Shown here in pieces: positions 32,491 through 46,460 of a stretch of 64,000 nt of DNA. The translations under genes were made by a program, and so were the position numbers. This DNA is from Neckera pumila (lineage: Eukaryota; Streptophyta; Bryopsida; Hypnales; Neckeraceae). The notes beneath the pieces were generated by a model. That model searched no databases, was not told where the DNA came from, and saw only the letters and a list, made by a program, of their open reading frames with translations. Location: positions 5,957,001-6,021,000 of the forward strand of contig OZ018418.1 of NCBI GenBank assembly GCA_963969595.1, in the 5' to 3' direction. Position 1 is the first letter of the stretch. Each line of letters begins with the position of its first letter.

Positions 32491-35400
32491 TCGGGTTACC
32501 CAAGCACTTTTTAATCATTTTTATCATTGAAGTGCAATCATGCAAGTGCTTGAGTAACCAAGGACATTCAAAAAAATGGGGAGTGAAGAACCCAGCCTCC
32601 TTCCATAGTTTTGTCATTGAATTGCAATTATGCACGTGCTTGGGTAACCCAACGACATTCAAAAAAGTAGAGAGGCATGAACCCAGGCTCCCTCCATTTT
32701 TTTATCATAGAATTGCTATCATGCAAGTGCTTGGGTAATCCAAGGACTTAAAAAAAAATAGGGAGGAAAGAACTCGGGCTCGTTTAAATTTTTTATACTT
32801 GAGTCTTGATCATATAAGTGCTTGGGTAATCCAAGCACATTCAAAAAAATGGGAAGGGAAGAACCCGGTCTCCCTCAATTTTTTCATCATTGATTTGGGA
32901 TCATGCACTTAGCTTGGGTAACTGAAGGACATTAAATGAAAATGGGGAGGGAAGAAATGGGCTCCATTCAATTTTTCATCATTGAACTGCAATCATGCAA
33001 GTGCTTGGGTAATCTAAGGACATTATAAAAATGAGGAGGGAAGAACCCGCCCCCCTATATTTTTTAATCATTGAATTGCAATCATTCAAGTGCTTGGGTA
33101 ATCCAAGGACTTAAATAAAAATGGGGAGGTAAGAACCTTGCCTTTGTTCAATTTTTTTGCCACAGAATTGCGATTATGAAAGTTCTTGGCTAACCCAAGG
33201 ACAATGAAAAAAAGGGGGAGGGAGGAACACGGCCTACTTTCATTATTTTAATCATTGAATTGCAATCAAGCAAGTGCCTGGGTAACCCAAGGACACTTAA
33301 AAAGATGGGGAGGGAAGAACCCAGGCTCCCTCCACTTTTTAATCATGGAATTGCAATCATGCAAGTGCTTGGGTAACCCAAGGACATTCAAAAAAATGGA
33401 GAGGGAAAACCCTGAGCTCCCTCCATTTTTTTTATCATAGAGTTGCAATCATGCAAGTGCTTGGGTAATCCAAGCACTTAATAAATAATAGGGAGGGAAG
33501 AACTCGGGCTTGTCTAAATTTTTTATGATTGAGTTGTGATCATGCAAGTGCTTTGGTAACCCAAGGACATTCAAAAAAATGGGGAGGGAAGAGCCCGGGC
33601 TTCCTCCATTTTTTTATCCTTGGTTTGGGATCATACAAGTGCTTGGCTAATCCAGAGACATTAAGAAAAAATGGGGAGGGAAGAAATGGGCTCTTTTCAA
33701 TTTTTATCATTGAATTGCAGTCATGCATGTACTTGGGTAACCTAAGGACATTAAAAAAATGAGGAGGGAAGAACTCAGGCCCCTTGCATTTTTTAATCAT
33801 TGAGTTGCAATCATGCAAGTGCTTGGGTAACCCAAGGACTTAAAGAAAAATCGGGAGGGAAGAACCCAAGCTCCTTTCAGTTAATTTATCATTGAGGTAA
33901 GGTTATGCAAGTGATTGGCTAACCCAAGGACATAAAATAGAAAGGAGATGGAAGATCTTGAGCCCCCTCCATTTTTTTATCATTGAGTTGTGATCATGCA
34001 AGTGCTTTAGTAACCCAAAGACATTCAAAAAAATGGAGAGTGAAGAACCCGGGCTCCCTCCATTTTTTTAATATAGAATTGCAATCATGCAAGTGCTTGG
34101 GCAATCCAAGGACTTAATAGGAAATGGGGAGGGAAGAACTCGGGCTCCTTTAAATATTTTATGATTGTGTTGTGATCATGTAAGTGTCTGGATAATCCAA
34201 GGACATTTAGAAAATTGGAAAGGGGAGAACCCAGGCTCCCTCCATTTTTTTATCATTGATATGGGATCATGCAAGTGCTTGGACAATCCATGGACATGAA
34301 AAAAAATGGGGAGGGAAAAAATTGGCTCCATTCAATTTTTTATCATTGAACTGCAATCATGCAAGTGCTTGGGTAACCTTTGGACATTAAATGACTGGGG
34401 AGGGAAGAACCCGGCCCCCTCCATATTCCAATCATTGAGTTGCAGTCATTCAAGTGCTTGAATAATCCAAAGACTTAAAGAAAAATGAGGAGGGAAGAAC
34501 CCGAGCTCCTTTCAATTTGTTTATCATTGAGGTGGGAATATGCAAGTGATTGGCTAATTCAAGGACATAATAAAGAAAGGGGAGGGAAGAACCTGCCTCC
34601 CCCCCCCCCACACACACACCATTTTTTATTCATTGAATTGCAATCATAAAAGTGCTTGATATTCCAAGGACTTAAAAAAATATGGGGAGGAAAGAACCCG
34701 GGCTCCTTTCAGTTTTGTTTATCATTGAGGTGGGATAATGCAAGTGCTTGGTTAACCAAAGGACGTTGAAACAAATGGGGAGGGAAGATCTCCCTCCATA
34801 TTTTTATGATTGAATTGCGATCACGCAGGCGCTTGGGTTACCGAAGCACATTCAAAAAATGGGGAGGGAAGAACCTGAGCTCCCTCAATTTTTTATAATA
34901 GAATTGCGATATTGCAAGTGCTTGGATAATCCAAGGACAATCAAAAAAATGGAGAGGGAAGAACCCGGGCTCCCTCCACTTGTTTATCAAAGAGTTGCGA
35001 TCACGCAAGTGCTTGGCTAATCCAAGGAATATAAAAAAAAACGGGTAGGAAAGAGACGGGCTCTTTTCAATTATCTATCATAGAATTGCAATCATGCAAG
35101 TGTTTGGGTAACCCAAGGACGTCCAAAAAAATGTGGAGGGAAGAACCCGGGCTCCCTCCACTTGTTTATCAAAGAGTTGCGATCACGCAAGTGCTTGGCT
35201 AATCCAAGGAATATAAAAAAAAACGGGTAGGGAAGAGACGGGCTCTTTTCAATTATCTATCATAGAATTGCAATCATGCAAGTGCTTCGGTAATCCAAGG
35301 ACATTCAAAAAAATGGGGAGGGAAGAACCCAGGCTCCATCTATTTTTTTTATCATTGAAGTGCAATCATGCAAGTGCCTGGGGAATCCAAGGATCTCAAA

Positions 35401-38400
35401 AAAATGGGGAGTGAAGAACCCGGGCTCCTTCCACTATTTTATCATAGAGTTGCAATTATGCAAGTGCTTGGCTGACCCAAGAACATTGAAAAAAATGGGG
35501 AGGGATGAACATGGTCTCCCTCCAATTTTTTAATCATATAGTTACAATCATACAAGTGCTTGGGTAACCCAAGGACTTAAAGAAAAATGGGGAAGGAAGA
35601 ACCCAAGCTCTTTTCAATTTGTTTCTCATTGACGTGGGATTATGCAATTGATTGGCTAACCCAAGGACATTAAAACAGAGGCGAGGGAAGAATTCGAGCT
35701 CCCTCTTTTTTTTTTATAATTGAAATGCGATTGTGCAAGTGCTAGGGTAAACCAAGGACATTCAAAAAAATGGGGAGTGAAGAACCCAAGCTCCCTCTTC
35801 TTTTTTTATCATAGAATTGCGATATTGCAAGTGCTTGGGTAATCCAAGGACTTTATAAAAAAAGGGGAGGGAAGAACCCGGGCTCCCTCCACTTTTTTAT
35901 CATAGAATTGCAATCATGCAAGTTCTTGGCTAATCCAAGGACATTCAAAAAAATTGGGAGGAAAGAACCCGGGCCCCTTGCATTTTGTAATCATTGAGTT
36001 GCGATCCTGCAAGTGCTTGAGGAACCTAAGGACTTAAAGAAAAATGGGGAGGGAAGAACCCAAGCTCCTTTCAATTTGTTTACCATTGAGGTGGGAATAT
36101 GCAAGTGATTGGCTAATCCAAGGACATAAAAAAGAAAGGGGATGGAAGAACCCGGGCCCCCCCCATTTTTTATTCATTGAATTGCAATCATGAAAGTGCT
36201 TGATATTCCAAGGACTTAAAAAAATATGGGTAGGAAAGAACCCAGGCTCCTTTCAATTTTGTTTATCATTGAGGTAAGATTATACAAGTGCTTGGCTAAC
36301 CGAAGGACATTGAAACAAACGGGGAGGGAAGATCTCGGACTCCCTCCATATTTTTATGATTGAATGGCGATCACGCAGGTGCTTTGGTAACCGAAGCACA
36401 TTCGAAAAAATGGGGAGGGAAGAACCCGGGCTCCCTCAATTTTTTTATAATAGAGTTGCAATATTGCAATTGCTTGGATAATCAAAGGACATTTAGAAAC
36501 ATGGGGAGGGAAGAACCCGGGCTCCTTCAACTTATTTAGAATAGAGTTGCAATATTGCAAGTGCTTGGGTATCCCAAAGGCATTCAAAAACATGGGGAGG
36601 GAAGAACATGGGCTCCCTCCATTTTTTTTATAATGAAGTTGCGAGATTGCAAGTGCTTGGGTAATCTAAGGACATTCAAAAGCATAGGGAGGGAAAAACC
36701 CGGGCTGCCTCAATTTTTTTTTAATAGAATTGCGAGATTGCAAGTGCTTAGATAATCCAAGGACAATCAAAAATATGGAGAGGGAAGAACCCGGGCTCCC
36801 TCCATTTTGTAATCATTGAATTGCAATCATGCAAGAGCTTAGGTAATCCAAGGACTTAAAGAATGGGGAGGGAAGAACCCAAGCTCCTTTCAATTTGTTT
36901 ATCATTGAGGTGGGATTATGCAATTGATTGGCTAACTCAAGGACATTAAAACAGAGGCGAGGGAAGAACCCGAGCTCCTTCTTTTTTTTTTATAATTGAA
37001 ATGCGATTGTGCAAGTGCTAGGGTAACCCAAGGACATTCAAAAAAATGGGGAGTGAAGAACCCAAGCTCCCTCTTCTTTTTTATCATAGAATTGCAATCA
37101 TGCAAGTGCTTGGGTAATCCAAGGACTTTATAGAAAAAGGGGAGGGAAGAACCCGGGCTCCCTCCACTTTTTTATCATAGAATTTCAATCATGCAAGTGC
37201 TTGGGTAACCCAAGGACATTCAAAAAATTAGGGAGGGAAGAACCCAGACCCCCTCCATTTTTTAATCATTAAGTTGCAATTATGCAAGTGCTTGGGTAAT
37301 CCAAGGATTTAAAGGAAATTGGTGAGGGAAGAACCCTGGCTCCTTTCAATTTGTCTCTCATTGACGTGGGATTATGCAAGTGGTTGGCTAACCCAAGGAC
37401 AATAAAAAAAAAGAGGAGGGAAGAACCCAGGCTCCCTCTTCCTTTTTTATTGTAGAATTGCGATCATGCAAGTGCTAGGATAACCCAAAGACATTCCATT
37501 AAATGGGGAGTGAAGAACCCGGGCTCCCTCCACTTTTTTGTCATAGAATTGCTATAATGCAAAAGCTTGGGTAATCCAAGGACTTGCAATCCTGGGCTCC
37601 CTCCACTTTTTTATCATAGAAGTTTGATCATGCAAGTGCTTGGCTAATCCAAGGACATTAGATAAGCGGGGGGGGGGGGGGGGGGGGGGGAAGAAACAGG
37701 CTCTTTTCAGTTTTTTATCATAGAATTGCGATCATGCAACTGCTTGGGTAACCCAAGGACAATCAAACAAATGGAGACAGAAGAACCCGGGCTCCCTCCA
37801 GATTTTTATCATTGAATTGCAATAATGCAAGTGCTTGGGTAACCTAAGGACATTATAGAAAATGGCGAGGAAAGAATCCGGGCCCCCTGCATTTTTTAGT
37901 CATTGAGTTGCAATCATGCAAGTGCTTGGATAACCCAAGGACTTAGAGAAAAATAAGGAGGGAAGAACCCAAGCTCCTTTCAATTTTTTTACCATTGAGA
38001 TGGGAGTATGCAAGTGATTAGAAAATCCAAGGACATTAAAAAATAAGTGGAGGGAAGACCCGGGATCCCTCCACTTTTTTGTCATAGAATTGCAATCATG
38101 CAAGTGCTTGGGTAACCCAAGGACATTCAAATAAATGGGGAGGGAAGAACCTGGGCTCCATCCACTTTTTAGTCATAGAATTGCGATCATGCAAGTGCCT
38201 GGATAACCCAAGGACATTCAAAAAAATGTGGAGGGAAGAACCCGGGCTCCTTCCACTTTATTGTCATAGAATTGCGATCATGCAAGTGCTTGGGTAACCC
38301 AAAGACATTTAGATAAAAAAGCAAAGAAGAACCCAAGCTCCCTCCACTTTTTTTTATCATAGACTTGCGATCAAGCAAGTGCTTGGCTAATCCAAGGACA

Positions 38401-41400
38401 TAAAAAAAAATGGGGAGAGAAGAAACAGGCTCTTTTCAATCTTTTATTATAGAATTGCGATCTTGCAAGTGCTTGGATAACCCAAGGACATTCAAAAAAA
38501 GGGGGGGGAAGAACCCGGGCTCCTTCTACTTTTTTGTTATAGAATTGCAATCATGCAAGTGCTTGGGTAATCCAAGGCCTTTAAGAAAATGGGGAGGGAA
38601 GAACATGGGCTTGTTTAATTTTTTTATTTTTGAGTCAAGATCATGTAAGTGCTTTGGTAACCCAAGGACATTCAAAACAATGGGAAGGGGAGATCCCGGG
38701 TTCCAGCCATATTTTCATTATTGATTTGGGATCATGCAAGTGCTTGGATAACCGATGGTCATTAAATGAAAATGGGGAGGGAAGAAATGGGCTCCATTCA
38801 ATTTTTGATCATTGAATTGCGATCATGCAATTGCTTGGGTAATGCACAAACTTACAGAAAAATAAGGGAGGAAGAACCCGAGCTCCTTTCAATTTGTTTG
38901 TCATTGAGGTGGGATTATGCAAGTGCTTGGGTAATCCAAGGACATGAAGAAAAAAGTTGAGGGAAGAACCCGAGCTCCCTCTCTTTTTTTTTTTATTGGA
39001 GTACAATCATGCAAGTGTTTGGGTAATCCAAGGACTTTCAAAAAAAAGGGGAGTGAAGAATCGGGGCTCCCTCCACTTTTTTATCATAGAATTGCGATCA
39101 TGCAAGTACTTGGGTAATCAAAGGACTTTAAAAATAAAGGGGAGGGAAAAACTTGGGCTCCCTGCACATTTTTTTCATAGAATTGCGATTATGCAAATGC
39201 TTGGCTAATCCAAGGACACTAAAAAAAAGTGGGGAGGGAAGAAAAGGGCTCTTTTCAATTTTTTGTCATAGAGTTGCAATATTGCAAGTGCTTGGGTAAC
39301 CCAAGGACATTCAAAGAAATGGAGAGGGAAGAACCTAGGCTCCCTCCACTTTTTTATCGTAGACTTGCAATCATGCAAGTGCTTGGCTAATCTAAGGACA
39401 TTAAAAGAAAATGGAGAGGGAAGAAACGGGTCCTTTTATTATTTATTTTTTATAGAATTGCGATCATGCAAGTGCTTAGGTAACCCAAGGACATTCAAAA
39501 AAATATTGAGGGAAGAACCCGGGCTCCCTCCACTTCTTTGTCATAGAATTGCAATCATGCAAGTGTTTGGGTAACCCAAGGACATTCAAAATAATGGAGA
39601 GGGAAGAACGCAGGCTCCCTCCACTTTTTTTATCATTGAAGTGCGATCATGCAAGTGCTTAGGTAATCCATGGACTTTAAAAAATTGGAGAGGAAAGAAC
39701 CCAGGCTCCTTCCATTTTTTTAATCATTGAAATGCAATTATGCAAGTGCTTGGGTAACCCAAGGACATTCATTAAAATGGAGAGGGAAGAACTTGGGCCC
39801 CCTCTATTTTTTATTCATTGAGTTGCAATCATGCAAGTGCTTGAGTAACCCAAGGACTTAAAGAGAAATGGGAGGGAAGAACCCAAGCTCCTTTCAATTT
39901 GTTTATCATTGACATGGGATTATGCAAGTGGTTGGCTAATCCAAGGACATTAAGAAAAAAGGGGAGGGAAGAACCAGGGCTCCCTCTCTTTTTTTTTTTA
40001 TATTTTGAAGTGCAATCATGAAAATGCTAGGATAACTCAAGGACATTCAAAAAAATGGGGAGTGAAGAACCCAGGCTCCCTCCACTTTTTTATCGTAGAA
40101 TTGTGATCATGCAAGTGCTTGGGTAATCCAAGGACTTTAAAATAAAAAGAGAGGGAAGAACCCAGGCTCCCTCTACATTTTTATCATAGAGTTGCGATCA
40201 TGCAAGTGCTTGGCTAATCCAAGGACATTAAAAAAAAGTAGGGAGAGAAGAAACGGGCTCTTTTCACGTTTTTATCATAGAGTTGCGATGTTGCAACTGC
40301 TTGGGTAACCCAAGGACAATCAAACAATTGGAGAAGGAAGAACCTGGGCTCCCACCATTTTTTTTGTTATAGAATTGCAATCATGCAAGTACTTGGGTAA
40401 CCCAAGGACATTCAAAAAAATAGGGAGGGAAGAACCCGGGCTCCCATTAGATTTTTATAATTGAATTGGAATCATGCAAGTGCTTGGGTAATCTAAGGAC
40501 ATTAAAGAAAATAAGGAGGGAAGAACCCGGGCCCCCTACAACTTTTAATCATTGAGTTGCAATCATGCAAGCGATTGGATAATCCAAGGACTTAAAGAAA
40601 AATTGGGAGGGAAGAACTCTAGCTCCTTTCAATTTGTTTTTCAATGAGGTGTAATTATGTAAGTAATTGGAAAACCCAAGGACATTGATAAAAATGAGGA
40701 GGGATGAAACCGGGATCCCTCCACTTTTTTGTCATAGAATTGCGATCATGCAAGTGCTTGGATAACCCAAGGACATTCAAAAAAATGGGTAGGAATGAGC
40801 CCGGGCTCCCTCCATTTTTTAATCATTGAGTTGTGATCATGCAAGTGCTTGGGTAATCCAAGGACATTGAATGAAATGGGTAGGGAAGAGCGTGGGATCC
40901 CTCCATTTTTTAATAATTGAGTTCTAATCATGCAAGTATTTGGGTAATCCAAGGACTTAAGGAAAAATAAGGAGGGAAGAACCCGAGCTCCTTTCAATTT
41001 GTTCACCATTGAGGTGGGATTATACAAGTGACTAGCTAATCCAAGGACATTAAAAAGAAAGGGGAGGGAAGAACCTGGGCTTCCTCCACTTTTTTGTCAT
41101 AGAATTGCGATCATGCAAGTGCTTGGATAAAGTAAGGACATTAAAAAAAATGTTGAGGGAAGAACCCGGACTCCCTCCACTTTTTTATCATAGAATTGCG
41201 ATCATACAAGTGCTTGGGTAATCCAAGGACTTCAAAAAAAAAGGGGAGGGAAGAACCCGTGCTCCCTCCACATTTTTATCATAGAGTTGTGATCATGCAA
41301 GTGCTTGGCTAATGTAAGGACATTAAAAAAAGGTGGGGAGGTACAAAACGGGCTCATTTCAATTTATTATCATAGAATTGCGATCATGCAAGTGCTTGGG

Positions 41401-44319
41401 TAACCCAAGGACAATCAAACAAATGCAGAGGGAAGAACCCGGGCTCCCACCATTTTTTTGTCATAGAATTGTGATCATGCAAGTGCTTGGGTAATCCAAG
41501 GACATTCAAAAGAATGGGGAGGGAAGAACCCGGGCTCCCGTCAAATTTTTATCATTGATTTGCAACCATGCAAGTGCTTGGGTAACCTAAGAACATTAAA
41601 GAAAATGGGGAGGGAAGAACCCGGCCCCCCTGCATTTTTTAATCATTGAACTGCAATCATGCAAGTGCTTTGATATCCCAAGGAACTAAAGAAAAATGGG
41701 GAAGGAAGAACCTGAGCTCCTTTTAATTTTTTTTTTCAATGAGGTGTATTTATGTAAGTGATTGGCTAATCCAAGGACATTGATAAAAAGGAGGAGGGAT
41801 GAACCCGGGCTCCCTCCACTCTTTTGTCATAGAATTGCGATCATGCAAGTGCTTGGATAACCCAAGGACATTAAAAAAAATCGGGAGAAAAGAACCCGGG
41901 CTCTCTCACTATATCATCATTGAGTCGTGATCATGCAAGTGCTTGGGTAACCCAAGGACATTCCAAAAAAATGCGGAGGCAAGAACTCGGGCTCCTTCCT
42001 CTATTCTATCATAGAGTTGCAATTATGCAAGTGCTTGGCTAACCCAAGGACATTGAAAAAAATGGGTAGAGATGAGCCTGGGCTCCCTCCATTTTCAAAT
42101 CATTGATTTGTGATCATGCTAGTGCTTGGAAAACCCAAGGACATAAGGAAAAATAAGGTGGGAAAAACCTGAGCTCCTTTCAGGTGGGATTATGCAAGTG
42201 ATTGGCTAACCCAAGGACATTAAAAAGAAAGTGGAGAGAAGAACCCAGGCTCCCTCCACTTTTTTTTCATAGAATTGCAATCATGCAAGTGCTTGGGTAA
42301 CCCAAGGACTTAAGGAAAAATAAGGAGGGAAGAACCCGAGCTCCTTTCAATTTGTTTGTCATTGAGTTGGGATTATGCAAATAATTGGCTAACCCAAGGA
42401 CATTAAAAAAAAAGGGGAGGGAAGAACCGGGGCTCCCTCTGTTTTTTTATTCATTGGAGTGATATCATGCAAGTGTTTGGGTAACCCAAGGACATTCAAA
42501 AAAGTGGGGAGAAAAGAACCCGGGCTCTCTCCACTTTTTTTTATCATAGAACTGCAATCATGCAAGTGCTTGGATAATCCAAGGACTTTAAAAAAAAAGG
42601 AGAGGGAAGAACCTGGGCTCCCTCCACCTTTTTATCATAAAGTTGCGATCATACAAGTGCTTGGCTAATCCAAGGACTTTAAAAAAATGGAGAAGGAAGA
42701 ACCCAGGCTCCCTCCACTTTTTTATCATAGAATTGCAATTATGCAAGGGCTTGGGTAATCCAAGGACTTGAAGAAAATGGGGAGGGAAGAACCCAGGCTC
42801 CCTCCACTTTATTTTATCATAGAATTGCGATCATGCTAGGGCTTGGGTAATCCAAGGACTTTAGAAAAAAAGGAGAGGGAAGAACCCGGGCTCCCTCCAC
42901 TTTTTTATCATAGAGATGCAAGCATGCAAGTGCCTGGGTAGCCCAAGGACATTCAAGAAAATGGGGAGGGAAGAACCTAGGCTCCCTCCACTATTTTGTC
43001 ATGATTTTGCGATCATGCAAGTGCTTGGGTAATCTAAGGACTTTAAAAATAAAGGGGAGGGAAAAACTCGGGCTCCCTACACATTTTTATCATAGAGTTG
43101 CGATTATGCAAATGCTTGGCTAATCCAAGGACACTAAAAAAAAGTGGGGAGGGAAGAAACGGGCTCTTTTCAATTTTTTATCATAGAATTGTGATCATGC
43201 AAGTGCTTGGGTAATCCAAGGACATTTAAAAAAGTGTTGAGGGAAGAACCCAAGCTCCCTCTACTTTTTTGTCATAGAATTGCAATCATGCAAGTGCTTG
43301 GATAACCCAAGGACATTCAATAAAATGCACAAGGTAGAACCTACGATCCTTCCATTTTTTAATCATTGAGTTGCGATCATGCAAGTGCTTGAATAATCCA
43401 AGGAGTTAAAGAAAAATGGGAGGGAAGAACCCAAGCTCCTTTCAATTTGTTTATCATTGAGGTGGAATTATGCAAGTGCTTGGCTATCCCAAGGACATTA
43501 AACAAAAAGGGGAGGGAAGAACCCGGGCTCCCTCTATTTTTTTCAATCATTGAATTGCAATCATGCAAGTACTTGCCTAATCCAAGGACATTAAAAAAAA
43601 ATGGGGAGGGACAAAACGGGTCTTTTCAATTTTCTATCTTAGAATTGCAATCATGCAAGTGCTTGGGTGATTTAAAGACTTTAAAAAAATGGGGAGGAAA
43701 GAACTCGGGCTCGTTTAAATTTTTTATACTTGAATCGTGATCATGTAAGTGCTTGGGTAACTCGAGGACATTCAAGAAAATGGGGAGGGAAGAACTCGGG
43801 TTCCCTTCATATTTTCATCATTGATTTGGGATCATGCAAGTGCTTGGATAACTGAAGGACATTAAATGAAAATGGGGAGGGAAGAAATGGGCTCCATTCT
43901 ATTTTTCATGATTGAACTGCAATCATGCAAGTGCTTGGATAACCTAAGGATATTATGAAAATGGGGAGGGAAGAACTTGGCCCCCTCCATTTTTTAATCA
44001 TTGAGTTGCAATCATTCAAGTGCTTGGGTAATCCAAGGACTTAAATAAAAATGGGGAGGTAAGAACCTTGGCTCTATTCAAATTTTATGCCACAGAATTG
44101 CGATGATGCAAGTGCTTGACTACCCCAAGGACGTTGAAAAAATTGGGGAGGGAGGAACACGGCCTCCTTCCATTTTTTTAATCATTGAATTGCGATCATG
44201 CAAGTGCTTGGGTATCCCAAGGACATTAAAAAAATTGGGGGGGAAAGAACTTGGGCCTCTTGCATTTTTTAATCATTGAGTTACAATCATGCAAGTGCTT
44301 GGGTAACCCAAGGACTTAA
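32491..44319 (+). repeat. 91-bp satellite array, segment 2
   Basis: About 130 monomers of the same satellite. Variants are interspersed. A common one has CAATTTGTTTATCATTGAGGTG and GTGATTGGCTAA, and recurs at intervals of roughly 5-12 monomers. A 182-bp dimer is duplicated almost unchanged (34954-35135 and 35136-35317). The array starts with a short inverted piece (32494-32509) facing the forward copy at 32543-32559. A run of 23 G occurs at 37668-37690 and a C-run plus (CA)n near 34599-34620. Confidence 0.95.
44316..44319. repeat. TTAA target duplication (left); partner at 45244-45247
   Basis: TTAA flanks both ends of the inserted element, and one TTAA would restore the satellite string GGACTTAAAGA. 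Confidence 0.7.
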
Positions 44320-45243
44320 CCCCTAAACGCCTGAACATGCTTTTTTGAGAACATAGCTTTTTTGGGCAGCTCACTACAAGCAGAGTTTTTGGTTTTTTTC
44401 TTTGAAATTTTCACACAACATTTTCCCGAGGAGTAGCTTTAAGGCCCAACAATTTTCATAACATTTGACTACACTGTCAAAAAGTTATTGCATAATATGT
44501 CATTTTCATTGCTCGGCGGGCAGCTCAAAAAATTCTTAAAATATCACTTTAAAAAAAAAAAATTTTGAAACTGGTTCTCTAGATCAATATATGCAACTTT
44601 AGGTCTGGAGTTATTTCATTTTGATTTATGAAATCAAAATTATGAAGGGTTCTAGTTTGCAGGTAGTTGTGGATTCCCTACTCTAAAATAAACTTCGAAG
44701 TCCATTATTTAACTCAATTTTCAATATTTTTGAAAAAAAATAAAAACATTGGTTGTAGATAGGTTATTACAACATTATAACCTTTGGGATTGGCATTTTT
44801 CAATTCTATAATTAAATTCTTAACAATTTAGTGTTTTGAATCATTCTCTACTTCTTTCTACTTTTTATTTTTTTCCTATATGTTGTACAATTCCAAATGA
44901 TCTGAAAATTTTCAAGCCTATAGCCAACTTGACTTAAAAAATGAATTCAAAGAGTAACCACCATTTTGGACATTTTTTCATACAAATGTGACCTTGTGAA
45001 GTGCAGCTGCCCGATTTTTCGCAGGGACAAAAAAAGGCTTTTTCTCAATTCAAACACTAATATCTTGCAATCTATATGGTGGAAAATTCCGAAATTTTTT
45101 CCACATCTTCTCAAACCAGTTTACTACAAGATCCTACGGTTACATGTGTCCAAAATTTTTTTTTTTCTAAAATTTGGTACTTGTATTCAAAAGGGCAGTT
45201 TTGAAGTGTTTTTGGTGAAAACATAGTCTCTGTCCTTTAGGGG
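44320..45243. mobile_element. 924-bp non-autonomous element in a TTAA site
   Basis: It begins CCCCTAAACGCC and ends TTTAGGGG, giving an 8-bp perfect terminal inverted repeat with weak extension. It sits exactly inside a satellite monomer and is flanked by TTAA. It is AT-rich without recognisable coding capacity. TTAA duplication is the habit of piggyBac elements. The alternative of a TA duplication with ends ACCCC...GGGGT (Tc1/mariner-type) fits equally well. Confidence 0.75.
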
Positions 45244-46460
45244 TTAAAGAGAAATGGGGAGGGAAGAACCCGAGCTCCATTCAATTTGTTTATCATTGAG
45301 GTGGGAATATGCAAGTGATTGGCTAACCCAAGTACATAAAAAACAAAGGGGAGGGAAGAACTCGGGCCCTCCCCCATTTTTTATTCATCGAATTCCGATC
45401 ATGAAAGTGCTTGATAGTTCAAGGACTTAAAAAAATATGGAGAGGAAAGAACCCGGGCTCCTTTCAATTTTGTTTATCATTGAGGTGGAATTATGTTAGT
45501 GCTTGGCTAACCAAAGGATATTTTAAAAATAGGGGAGGGAAGAACTCGGACTCCCTCCATATTTTTATCATTGAGTTGCAATCACGCAAGTGCTTGGGAA
45601 ACCAAAGCTTACTGAAAAAAATGGGGAGGAAAGAACCCGGGCTCCCTCATTTTTTTTATAATAGAGTTGCAATATTGCAAGTGCTTGGGTAATCCAAGGA
45701 CAATAAAAAATATGGGGAGGGAAGAACCCGGGCTCCCTCAATTTTTCTAAAATAGAATTGCGATATTGCAAGTGCTTGGATAACCCAAGGACAATCAAAA
45801 ATATGGGGGGGGAAGAACCCGGGCTCTTTCTACTTTTTTGTCATAAAATTGCAATATCGCAATTGCTTGGGTAATCCAAAGACAATCAAAAAAATGGAAA
45901 GGGAAGAACCCGGTCTCCCACCATTTTTTTGTCATAGAATTGCGATCATGTGAGTGCTTGGGTAACCCAAGGACATTGAAAAAAATGAGGAGGAAAGAAC
46001 CCGGGCTCCCTCCATGTTTTTATCATAGAATTGCAGTCATGCAAGTGCTTAGGTAACCTAAGGACATTAAAGAAAATGGAGAGGGAAGAACTCGGGCCCC
46101 TTGCATTTTTTAATCATTGAGTTGCAATCATGCAAGTGCTTGGGTAACCCAAGGACTTAAAGAAAAGTGGGGTGGGAAGAACCCGAGCTCCTTTCAATTT
46201 GTTTATCAATGAGGTGTAATTATATAAGTGATTGGCTAACTTAAGGACATTGATAAAGATGAAGAGGGATGAATCTGGGCTCTTTTCAACTTTTTTATCA
46301 TTGAGGTGGGATTATAGAAGTGCTTGGCTAATCCAAGGACATTTATGAAAATGGGGAGGGAAGAACCCAGGCTTCTTCCATCTTTTTATCATTGAATTGC
46401 GATCATGCAAGTGCTTGAGTAATCCAAGGACATTCAAAAAAATGGGGAGGGAAGAACCTT
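45244..46460 (+). repeat. 91-bp satellite array, segment 3
   Basis: About 13 monomers continue in phase with segment 2 after the insertion. The array ends abruptly after a GGGAGGGAAGAACC segment at about 46460. Confidence 0.95.

Noticed and set aside
29571..43740. Many 60-100 codon open frames with repeated phrases such as S-C-K-C-L-G-N-P-R-T
   Set aside because: They are translations of the 91-bp satellite on both strands; 91 is not a multiple of three and frames break at random.
29020..46460. Possible CRISPR-like array
   Set aside because: Monomers are contiguous and similar over their whole length; there are no unique spacers and the genome is plant-like.
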